From Actinomycetota bacterium (GTDB lineage: Bacteria > Actinomycetota > Thermoleophilia > Solirubrobacterales > 70-9): DNA of 7,787 nucleotides. This document shows, piece after piece, positions 1 through 5,354 of the stretch. A model generated the notes under the pieces. The model was given only the letters and a program-made list of their open reading frames with translations, searched no databases and was not told where the DNA came from. Position numbers and translations under genes: made by a program. The stretch lies in contig JAFDWD010000280.1 in NCBI GenBank assembly GCA_018268695.1, positions 1 through 7,787 on the forward strand. Reading direction: 5' to 3'. Every line of letters starts with the position of its first letter. Position 1 is the first letter of the stretch.

Positions 1-940
1 CGCGCAGCGCGAGCAGGTGATCGGAGAGGCCTTCCATCGCGCTCTCGCGCTCGCAGCCCATCTCGAAGCGGCCGACCGCCCAGCTGAGGGCGCTGTCGGG
101 GTCGGGGCGCTGCTCCAGCATCGCGGCGAAGTCGGCAAGTTCGGTGCCCTCCTCCTCAGAGAGGCGGAAGCCGCCCGGCCGGGTCGCCGGCGCGCCGGTG
201 GTGATGCGGCGCCAGGTGTCCTCCCCGGTCGGGGCGAAGGCGAACGGCCCGAGGCCGATGCCGCCGACCTTGAACATCCGCATCACGCTGATCAGCTCGC
301 GCAGCTGCTCCAGGGCCGCCTCGGCCCCGTCGGTCCCCTGCTCGGCGACGGCGAGGAACTGCGGCTCCCAGGCGGCGCGACCCATGCCCTCGCTGCGCAT
401 CGCCTCGATCGGAGCCGCGACCTGGTCGGCGCGGACGATCCGCACCCCATTGGGAAGCTGCAGCCGGTTCATCGACATCCGTAGCCCGACGATCGGCACC
501 ATCAGCAGATCGGCGTCATCGGCACTCCGCGCTTCCGCGTCCAGCGTGGCGACCTGCGCCTCCAGCCGATTACGATCGAGCGCGAAACCGGTGCTCTCCC
601 GGAACAGTTCGACCGTGAAGACCTCGAGCATCCGTTCGGCCCGCGTCCCCGGTTCCGGCGGCACGACCTCGCCCCGCCCCTCCAGGTAAGTCGACGCCAC
701 CCCGGCCTCCACGACGGCCTCCCGCGCGGCGCCCCAGCTCGGCAGTGCATGAAGCTCCCCGACCCGTTCCTCGACGAAGCGGCCGGTCTGCGGCACGTAG
801 CTGTAGAACGGCGAGTCCTCAGCCGTATCGGTCGCCACGTCGAAAGGAATCTGTTCCCCTTCGGCAACCATCGCGTTGTAACGGGTCGCGGCCTCGGTGG
901 CGAGGCGGCGAAGGCTTTCGTTGAGCAGGAAGTCGCGCAC
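1..940 (-). CDS. Partial protein of unknown function, weak HEPN/ApeA-like resemblance; C-terminus off the left edge
   Basis: An open frame of 313 codons runs leftward from GTG at 940 to the window edge with no stop. The start is supported by a purine-rich GGGGGAAGG at 948-956, 7 nt before the GTG, and by the lack of any in-frame ATG or GTG between it and the upstream gene; the nearby ATG at 947-945 is in another frame and soon terminates. The protein begins (M)RDFLLNESLRRLATEA and looks soluble: no signal peptide or membrane segment, many acidic and Leu/Ala-rich helical stretches. Near the visible end, WAVGRFEMGCER followed by EGLSDHLLALR resembles the helical region of ApeA-like HEPN proteins; this is recall-based and weak. 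No R-x(4-6)-H HEPN ribonuclease motif is visible, but the relevant end may be missing. It lies 67 nt downstream of the HxlR regulator on the same strand, so the two may be cotranscribed. Function not assigned. Confidence 0.8.
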   Translation of the reverse strand, partial: MRDFLLNESLRRLATEAATRYNAMVAEGEQIPFDVATDTAEDSPFYSYVPQTGRFVEERVGELHALPSWGAAREAVVEAGVASTYLEGRGEVVPPEPGTRAERMLEVFTVELFRESTGFALDRNRLEAQVATLDAEARSADDADLLMVPIVGLRMSMNRLQLPNGVRIVRADQVAAPIEAMRSEGMGRAAWEPQFLAVAEQGTDGAEAALEQLRELISVMRMFKVGGIGLGPFAFAPTGEDTWRRITTGAPATRPGGFRLSEEEGTELADFAAMLEQRPDPDSALSWAVGRFEMGCERESAMEGLSDHLLALR

Positions 941-1007
941 GGCGCATCCTTCCCCCAGGCCGCTCGGCCTCCTGCGCGTGCACGAGGCCTTGCAAGTTAT
1001 GCGGGCG

Positions 1008-1370
1008 TCAGGCGGCGGTCGCCTGGGCGGCCGGTTCGGCGGGATCCCCCGCCTCCTCGAGCAGCCAGCGCGTACCGTAGGCGCGCATGTCCTCAACCAG
1101 CGGCACCAGCGCGACGCCTTTGGCGGTCAGCGCGTACTCGACCCGAGGCGGCACCTCCGGATACGTGTGCCGCTCGACGATCCCCTCCTCCTCCAGTGCC
1201 CGCAACCGCAGCGACAGAGTCCGCGGGCTGATGCCCTCCAACGACCGTTCAAGCTCGCAGAAGCGGCAATTCCCCTCGGCCAGATCCCTGATCAGGAGGA
1301 GCGTCCACTTCCCACAAACCACCTCGGCGGTCTTGCAGACGGGGCATTCGGCGTTGCTGCTTGCACTCAT
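1008..1370 (-). CDS. HxlR-family winged helix-turn-helix transcriptional regulator with two CxxC motifs
   Basis: This 120-aa protein has the usual length and layout of the HxlR family, small dimeric DNA-binding regulators. The family opening is seen as CPVCKTAEVVCGKWTLLLIR (residues 9-28), followed by the recognition-helix region GISPRTLSLRLRALEEEGIV (46-65) and a wing with the typical YPEVPPRVEYALTAKG (70-85). Unusually it carries five cysteines: C9-x2-C12, C19, and C35-x2-C38. Most relatives I recall have a single N-terminal Cys in CP, and Arg/Ser where this one has CRFC. The family includes cysteine-based sensors of quinones or disulfide stress (YodB, HypR of Bacillus), so redox or metal sensing is a plausible inference. 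The tail (after about residue 106) is Ala/Pro-rich. The ATG at 1370 has a weak TGGA upstream. It is divergent from the pilin operon and followed by the gene at 940; repeats upstream suggest autoregulation. Confidence 0.93.
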   Translation of the reverse strand: MSASSNAECPVCKTAEVVCGKWTLLLIRDLAEGNCRFCELERSLEGISPRTLSLRLRALEEEGIVERHTYPEVPPRVEYALTAKGVALVPLVEDMRAYGTRWLLEEAGDPAEPAAQATAA

Positions 1371-1403
1371 GGCATCAATCCAAGGCGAGACGCGGGGGAC
1401 TTC

Positions 1404-1443
1404 GCTTCAACAAGTGTAGCTATGTGGCTTCATTTACTGAAGC
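1404..1443. promoter_or_regulatory. Operator-like repeats upstream of the HxlR regulator
   Basis: GCTTCA (1427-1432), TTTAC, then TGAAGC (1438-1443) make a perfect 6-bp palindrome with a 5-nt spacer. A further direct copy of GCTTCA lies at 1404-1409, 23 bp from the first. On the minus strand TACACT (1418-1413) could be a -10 box and TTCAGT (1441-1436) a poor -35 box with 17-bp spacing; if so, the repeats overlap the -35 region and the transcription start of the regulator gene, as expected for autorepression. HxlR proteins are known to bind repeats near their own promoters. The site also lies within about 115 bp of the divergent pilin operon, so control of both directions is possible. The repeats are seen; the binding role is inferred. 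Confidence 0.45.
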
Positions 1444-1469
1444 GTTGGGCCGAAAACCCGGTAGGACTG

Positions 1470-1502
1470 CCGTCGAACCTCCTCAAGGAGGTGCTCCGAC
1501 GG
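1470..1502 (+). promoter_or_regulatory. Leader hairpin burying a consensus Shine-Dalgarno sequence, upstream of the first pilin gene
   Basis: Two nested perfect arms form a hairpin: outer CCGTCG (1470-1475) with CGACGG (1497-1502), inner ACCTCCT (1477-1483) with AGGAGGT (1486-1492). They are separated by a 1/4-nt internal loop and the inner arms have only 2 nt between them, so in RNA the innermost pair or two must open. The 3' inner arm AGGAGGT is an ideal Shine-Dalgarno sequence, yet it is 25 nt from the pilin ATG at 1518, which has no good ribosome site of its own. There is no following T-run, so an intrinsic terminator is unlikely. A tiny frame, ATG-CCG-TAG (1506-1514), lies between the hairpin and the pilin start. 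The structure may tune translation of the pilin operon, or may be a DNA site. Confidence 0.4.
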
Positions 1503-1517
1503 TCGATGCCGTAGCGA

Positions 1518-2894
1518 ATGCCCGCGCGCGCGCGACAAACAAAAGCCGAGGACGGCTTCATCATCATCGAGGTCCTGGTCAGCGCCCTGATCCTCGCGAT
1601 CGTCGCCGGCGCGGTGCTGGCGCTGATCACCGCGACGACGCACTCGGCGGCCTCCGAGCGCAACCGCTCGGTCGCCTACGGGCTCGCCCAGGAAGCGCAG
1701 GCGCGGATGCGGACGATGCGGCTCGCGAGCCTGAACGGGGAACTGACGCCCGAAGAAACCACCATCGGCGGCACCAAGTACGTGATCCGCTCACAAGGCC
1801 GGTTCGTCAACAACAAGAGCGGCACCCGCTCCTGCTCGTCGGGAGAAGCCTCGGCCGACTACGTCGAAATCACCTCGACCGTCTCCTCGGCCGCCCTGCT
1901 GAACCCGGTATCGATCCACAGCGTCGTGGCACCGTCCAACGGGTCTCTCGACCCGAGTCACGGGGCGCTGGCGATCCAGGCGACAAACGGGGAAGGCAAA
2001 CCGGTCTCCGGCGTCACCGCCACGATCTCCGGTCCGACCAGCGCCACCGGGTCGACCGGGGAAGAAGGGTGCGTAATCTTCGCCGACATTCCCGCGCCGA
2101 CCAACAGCCCCTATCGGGTCACGACCAAGGGCAACGGCCTGATCAACCGAGAAGGGAAAACGGAAGAAACCCTGCCCTCCGTCGAAGTCCCCGCCGGCGG
2201 CACTCAGCAGGTCTCCGTCTACTGGGACCGGGCCGGAGCGATCGCGCCTCAGTTCGTCTATGCCGAACCCGGTACCGGGACCCTGCGGGCCGCATCGATC
2301 GACTCGATGATGGTCTTCAATTCCGAAGGCGGAAAGCCCGCGGCGATGTTCGGGACCCCTGGGATCGTCAAGCTCGCCGCGCCGCTCGAAACCGGTCCAA
2401 TCTTCCCCTTCGCGGCGACCTACGCGGTCTACGCCGGGTCATGCACGGCAGATAAGCCGGAACAGTCGAACTCTCCCGCCATCGGAAACGTCAAGGTCAA
2501 CCCAGGGCTACCTTCGACGCCGCAGATCCAGGTTCCCGCGCTGAGCGCTCTGGTCACCTACCTGGGCGGCAACGTAAGCGGTGCGACGGTGGTCCTCACC
2601 GACGCCAAGTGCCCGGAAACCGGAACCAAGGTACGGCGCGTCTACACGAGCAACCCGTCCGGTCTGGCGGCGGTGGAAGGTGCCGCGACCAAAGCGATCG
2701 GACTGCCGTGGAGCACCTACAAAGTGTGCGCCTCGGCGAGGCTGAAGAACGCCACCAATGAATTGGAATACCGCCGACTCGAAGTCTCGACCCCGCTCAG
2801 CCTCGAAACCGTGGCGGCCCCGGTCACGACGACGCTCAGCCTCTCCGGGACCGGATCGACCGGCAGCAAGACCACGGAACTCAAGTGTCCATGA
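1518..2894 (+). CDS. Type IV prepilin-like minor pilin with two Ig/carboxypeptidase-regulatory-like modules (GspI-like position)
   Basis: The protein has a class III (prepilin) signal: a 13-residue charged leader ending EDG, then FIIIEVLVSALILAIVAGAV. The prepilin peptidase would cut after Gly13, giving Phe1 and the conserved Glu5 (residue 18). The hydrophobic helix covers about residues 14-40 and the rest should lie outside the membrane. The large C-terminal part holds two transthyretin/carboxypeptidase-regulatory-like beta modules: about 148-235 (GEGKPVSGVTATISGP, then GEEGCVIFADIPAP) and about 340-455 (GGNVSGATVVLTD, then GLPWSTYKVCASA). Six cysteines, one in the terminal KCP, suggest disulfides. 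At 458 aa it is far longer than a typical major pilin, which points to a minor or tip pilin. The start is forced by an in-frame TAG at 1512-1514, and no closer alternative exists. It is the first gene of an overlapping set of three pilin genes. Glu is almost always GAA after the first codons. Confidence 0.9.
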   Translation: MPARARQTKAEDGFIIIEVLVSALILAIVAGAVLALITATTHSAASERNRSVAYGLAQEAQARMRTMRLASLNGELTPEETTIGGTKYVIRSQGRFVNNKSGTRSCSSGEASADYVEITSTVSSAALLNPVSIHSVVAPSNGSLDPSHGALAIQATNGEGKPVSGVTATISGPTSATGSTGEEGCVIFADIPAPTNSPYRVTTKGNGLINREGKTEETLPSVEVPAGGTQQVSVYWDRAGAIAPQFVYAEPGTGTLRAASIDSMMVFNSEGGKPAAMFGTPGIVKLAAPLETGPIFPFAATYAVYAGSCTADKPEQSNSPAIGNVKVNPGLPSTPQIQVPALSALVTYLGGNVSGATVVLTDAKCPETGTKVRRVYTSNPSGLAAVEGAATKAIGLPWSTYKVCASARLKNATNELEYRRLEVSTPLSLETVAAPVTTTLSLSGTGSTGSKTTELKCP

Positions 2895-3541
2895 ATGGGC
2901 TGCCCGAACCCGGCGACGAGCGCGGGACCACCCTCGTCGAGCTCCTCGTGGGAATGGCGATGGGCATGATCGTCCTTGCCGGGCTGAGCATGGTGATCGT
3001 CTCCACCCTCCACGGCAACGCGCGGGTGGATGCACGGGTGGAAGCGACCCAGAACGCCCGGATCACGATGACCAAGATCATCGAACAGCTGCACTCTGCC
3101 TGTTACGCCCCCAGGGTCATCCCGATCAAAGAAGAAAGCTCGCCACTTAAGCTGAGCTTCTTCCACGCCGAAAGCGGGAAACAAAGCCTCGCGTCTCCGC
3201 CCAAAGTCGAAAGCACGATCGCTCTCGAAGGCAAAACCCTTTGGGAGACCGAAGGCGGAGTGAAACGGAAGCTGCTCGAAAACGTCGGTCCCGGTGAAGG
3301 GAGTGCCGTCTTCACCTACTACAACTTCGTCAACGGCGCCCTTGCGACGACCCCGCTGACCGCCTCTCCCAGTCTGGGCTCGAAGGCCGCCGAAACGGTG
3401 TACCTGCGGATCGCGCTCAGCGCCGAACCACGGTCCAACCCGACCAGAGACGCGAGCGCCGCCGCGACGGTCAAGGACAGCGCCACGCTCCGCCTCACGC
3501 CTCCCCAATACAACACCCAGGGCGCCCCGCCATGCCAATGA
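2885..3541 (+). CDS. Type IV prepilin-like minor pilin, PilW/GspJ-like
   Basis: The N-terminus shows a prepilin signal: leader ending GDERG, then TTLVELLVGMAMGMIVLAGL. Cleavage after Gly14 would leave Thr rather than Phe at position 1, with Glu5 retained (residue 19). The membrane helix spans about residues 15-40. The remaining 175 or so residues are a mixed soluble domain expected outside the membrane; only two cysteines are present, one near the helix (HSACYAP) and one at the extreme C-terminus (PPCQ), which could form a single disulfide. Length and position between two other pilin genes fit PilW or GspJ. Two starts compete: GTG at 2885, with GGA 6 nt upstream, and ATG at 2891, which makes the classic ATGA overlap with the previous stop. 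The gene overlaps the preceding one by 10 or 4 bp, so translation is probably coupled. Assignment as a minor pilin is firm; the PilW/GspJ equivalence is inferred. Confidence 0.9.
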   Translation: MSMNGLPEPGDERGTTLVELLVGMAMGMIVLAGLSMVIVSTLHGNARVDARVEATQNARITMTKIIEQLHSACYAPRVIPIKEESSPLKLSFFHAESGKQSLASPPKVESTIALEGKTLWETEGGVKRKLLENVGPGEGSAVFTYYNFVNGALATTPLTASPSLGSKAAETVYLRIALSAEPRSNPTRDASAAATVKDSATLRLTPPQYNTQGAPPCQ

Positions 3542-5256
3542 AAACTCGCGACGAAGATGGCTTCACGATGATCATGACGGTGATCGGGATCACCTTGATC
3601 ATGCTTTTGGCGACCGTCGCCGTCACTGCGGTCAACGGCGACGCCCAGCAGTCAGGGCGCGACCTCTTGCGCAAACAGGCCTACGAGGCCGCCTTGGTCG
3701 GCGTGAACGAATACGCGTTCCACCTCCACGCCGAACCGAACTATTGGGAAAAGTGCACCGGCGCCGTTCCCGCCGGACAGCCGACGGCGCTGAACCAGAA
3801 GGGGTCGACCTTGAAACGGCGCCCGGTCCCCGGCCAGCCCAACGCGACCTACGCCATCGAACTACTGCCGGCGGAACAGCCGCCGGAAGCACATTCCACC
3901 TGCGACGGATCCTCGCTCGCGGCGGCGACGTCCAGCTTCCTCGAACCCATGGGCACGCCCATGGGCGGAACTTTCCGGATCCGCTCAAACGGGTTCGTCG
4001 GCGAAACCCACGTGGCGGTGACGGCTACGTTCAAGCCCGCCAGCTTCCTCGACTACGTCTACTTCACCCAGCGCGAGACCTCCGACCCGGTGACCTACGG
4101 CAAGGAAGTGCTGATCAAAGCTGCGACTACGCGCTGCTCGAAAAAGGTGTCGGAAGGCCGTACCGAAGTGCCACTCACAAACGAAGAAGGCCAAGTCTTG
4201 GGCTCACTGGGCGAAGTGCTCCACAAGGTGGGCAGCACTTACTACAACTCAGAAAACAAGCCCAAGAGTCCCGAGTACTGCGACACGATCTCATTCGTCA
4301 AGGGTGACAACATCAAGGGCCCGATGCGCACGAATGACGTCTTCGTCCTCTGCGAAAGCCCGACCCTCGGTCGGAGCTCGGGGGACGCGATCATCGTCAG
4401 CTACCCGAACTCCCCGGGATGGCTCTCGACCAGCAGTTCGATCCTCAACTCAGGATCGAACTGCAGCGGCAGCTCATCGAACATCAAAGGCCACTACCTC
4501 TACGGCCAAGGCGACCTGATCCCGCCGAAATCGAACCACGAACTCGCCGAAATAGCCGAATCGAAATACAACTTCAAAGGTGAAGTGAACATCTGCCTAC
4601 AAGGCTCGCAGATCGTCGTCGGGCACGGAACCCAGTGCACCGGGACCACGATGGCGTATCCGCCGAACGGGGTCATCTACGTCTCCAGCATCGCCTGCAC
4701 CGGTCAGTACACCCCGTTCGGGGTCGAATACTCCGCCGAAGCGAAAGGCGAATGCGGCAACGTCAACGTCCAAGGCACGTTCTCGAAGCCCCTCACGATC
4801 GCCGCCCAGAACGACATCGTGATCACCGGCAGCCTGACCAAGACGAACCAGGAAGGCATGCTCGGTCTGATCGCCAACAACTTCATCCGGGTCAAGCACC
4901 CAGTTCAGGTGACCACCACCATCCGAACCGAAAACGGCGTCACGATAACTGAAAAGACCTGTAACTCGGGCAGCGCAAACCTCACCGGAACGATGGAAGA
5001 ACCGAAAATCGAAGCGGCGCTGCTGGCCCTCGAACACTCGTTCATCGTCGACAACTACTCGTGCGGCCCGAAGCTGAAGAACCTCAACGTCGTCGGGGCC
5101 ATCGCCCAGTACTACCGAGGTGCGGTGGGCACCACTAATACGACCGGATACCTGAAGAACTACGAATACGACGAACGGTTCCAGACGACCGAGCCACCGC
5201 ACTTCCTGGAGCCGGTCAAATCGGACTGGGTGATCGGTCGCGAGACCACCGAATGA
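3532..5256 (+). CDS. Large minor pilin lacking Glu5, PilX/GspK-like
   Basis: A short leader (MPMKTRDEDG) is followed by FTMIMTVIGITLIMLLATVA, so prepilin peptidase could cut after Gly10. Position 5 of the mature chain is Met, not Glu. Loss of Glu5 is typical of GspK and common in PilX-type N-termini, which cap or initiate the pilus tip. The 574-aa length and big extracytoplasmic part also fit GspK-like size. Twelve cysteines, all after the membrane helix, suggest several disulfides. A beta-rich stretch at about 420-460 (LTIAAQNDIVITGSL, then MLGLIANNFIRVKHP) and a terminal block (GAIAQYYRGAVGT, YEYDERF, PPHFLEPVKSDWVIG) match my memory of conserved C-termini in large actinobacterial PilX-like proteins. 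ATG 3532 has AGGG 9 nt upstream; ATG 3538 would give an ATGA overlap with the previous stop. Last gene of the pilin set, 98 nt before pilM. Glu is mostly GAA. Confidence 0.87.
   Translation: MPMKTRDEDGFTMIMTVIGITLIMLLATVAVTAVNGDAQQSGRDLLRKQAYEAALVGVNEYAFHLHAEPNYWEKCTGAVPAGQPTALNQKGSTLKRRPVPGQPNATYAIELLPAEQPPEAHSTCDGSSLAAATSSFLEPMGTPMGGTFRIRSNGFVGETHVAVTATFKPASFLDYVYFTQRETSDPVTYGKEVLIKAATTRCSKKVSEGRTEVPLTNEEGQVLGSLGEVLHKVGSTYYNSENKPKSPEYCDTISFVKGDNIKGPMRTNDVFVLCESPTLGRSSGDAIIVSYPNSPGWLSTSSSILNSGSNCSGSSSNIKGHYLYGQGDLIPPKSNHELAEIAESKYNFKGEVNICLQGSQIVVGHGTQCTGTTMAYPPNGVIYVSSIACTGQYTPFGVEYSAEAKGECGNVNVQGTFSKPLTIAAQNDIVITGSLTKTNQEGMLGLIANNFIRVKHPVQVTTTIRTENGVTITEKTCNSGSANLTGTMEEPKIEAALLALEHSFIVDNYSCGPKLKNLNVVGAIAQYYRGAVGTTNTTGYLKNYEYDERFQTTEPPHFLEPVKSDWVIGRETTE
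4433..4464. repeat. Perfect 13-bp inverted repeat inside the PilX/GspK-like gene
   Basis: GCAGTTCGATCCT (4433-4445) and AGGATCGAACTGC (4452-4464) are exact reverse complements separated by the 6-nt loop CAACTC. The codons specify a Ser/Asn-rich segment (SSSILNSGSNCSG), probably a flexible loop, where synonymous choice is free to build such a stem. In mRNA it would be a stable hairpin about halfway through the gene. It may be chance, a translation-pausing structure, or a DNA-level site. Confidence 0.75.
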
Positions 5257-5267
5257 GGACCGGACGA

Positions 5268-5349
5268 GTGTCGCCGATTTGTAGGTAGGGGGCGAAAGGA
5301 TCGGCCCCTGACGGCCGATGAAAAGGGGTCGGCTACGAGTCGGCGACAC
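5268..5349 (+). promoter_or_regulatory. 82-nt structured intergenic element before pilM, possible cis-regulatory RNA
   Basis: The gap between the pilin set and pilM is almost filled by one foldable element. GTGTCGCCGA (5268-5277) pairs perfectly with TCGGCGACAC (5340-5349); a symmetric 3/3 internal loop (TTT opposite GAG) leads to GTAG (5281-5284) with CTAC (5333-5336). Inside, ATCGGCC (5300-5306) and GGCCGAT (5313-5319) form a perfect 7-bp hairpin with loop CCTGAC, flanked by purine-rich strands. Competing pairings exist: CCCC 5305-5308 can pair with the G-run 5288-5292 or with GGGG 5325-5328, and GGCCGA 5313-5318 can pair with TCGGCT 5329-5334. The outer stem ends 5 nt before the pilM ATG, and no Shine-Dalgarno sequence lies in the usual place, so the fold could control pilMNO translation. 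No T-run marks it as a terminator. I do not recognise a known riboswitch family; a small inverted-repeat DNA element is the alternative. Confidence 0.5.
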
Positions 5350-5354
5350 CCCTC

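Noticed and set aside
17..689. Plus-strand open frames over the leftmost gene
   Set aside because: The minus-strand frame from 940 has natural amino-acid composition and a proper ribosome site, while the plus-strand products are Arg/Ala/Ser-rich shadows.
957..970. Small inverted repeat AGGCC/GGCCT between the regulator and the leftmost gene
   Set aside because: Only 5 bp, no T-run, common in GC-rich DNA; not enough for a terminator or attenuator call.
2268..2279. 12-bp palindrome CCCGGTACCGGG in the first pilin gene
   Set aside because: It has no loop, so it is not an RNA hairpin, and short GC palindromes of this kind are expected in such DNA.
1361..2455. Plus-strand open frame overlapping the first pilin in another frame
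   Set aside because: Very Arg-rich product without motifs; the frame from 1518 has a textbook prepilin leader.
2717..3538. Long open frame on the minus strand over the pilin genes
   Set aside because: It lies antisense to two clear prepilin genes, its composition is Gly/Arg/Asp-rich as expected of a shadow in GC-rich DNA, and it shows no domain.
4436..4446. tRNA T-arm, suggested by AGTTCGATCCT
   Set aside because: The flanking 5-nt segments do not form a T-stem, no acceptor, D or anticodon arms are present, and the site is inside a well-supported coding sequence.
4711..4724. ACCCCG/CGGGGT hairpin in the third pilin gene
   Set aside because: Short arms made of G and C runs, within codons of a conserved gene; likely chance.
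5268..5349. Known c-di-GMP-I (GEMM) riboswitch, suggested by GTAGGTAG followed by a G-run near pilus genes
   Set aside because: The short match resembles the 3' part of that motif, but the conserved 5' half and the overall two-helix arrangement are absent as far as I can see.
4597..5349. Long minus-strand open frame over the PilX/GspK-like gene
   Set aside because: Antisense to conserved PilX-like coding sequence and without recognisable motifs; codon-bias shadow.
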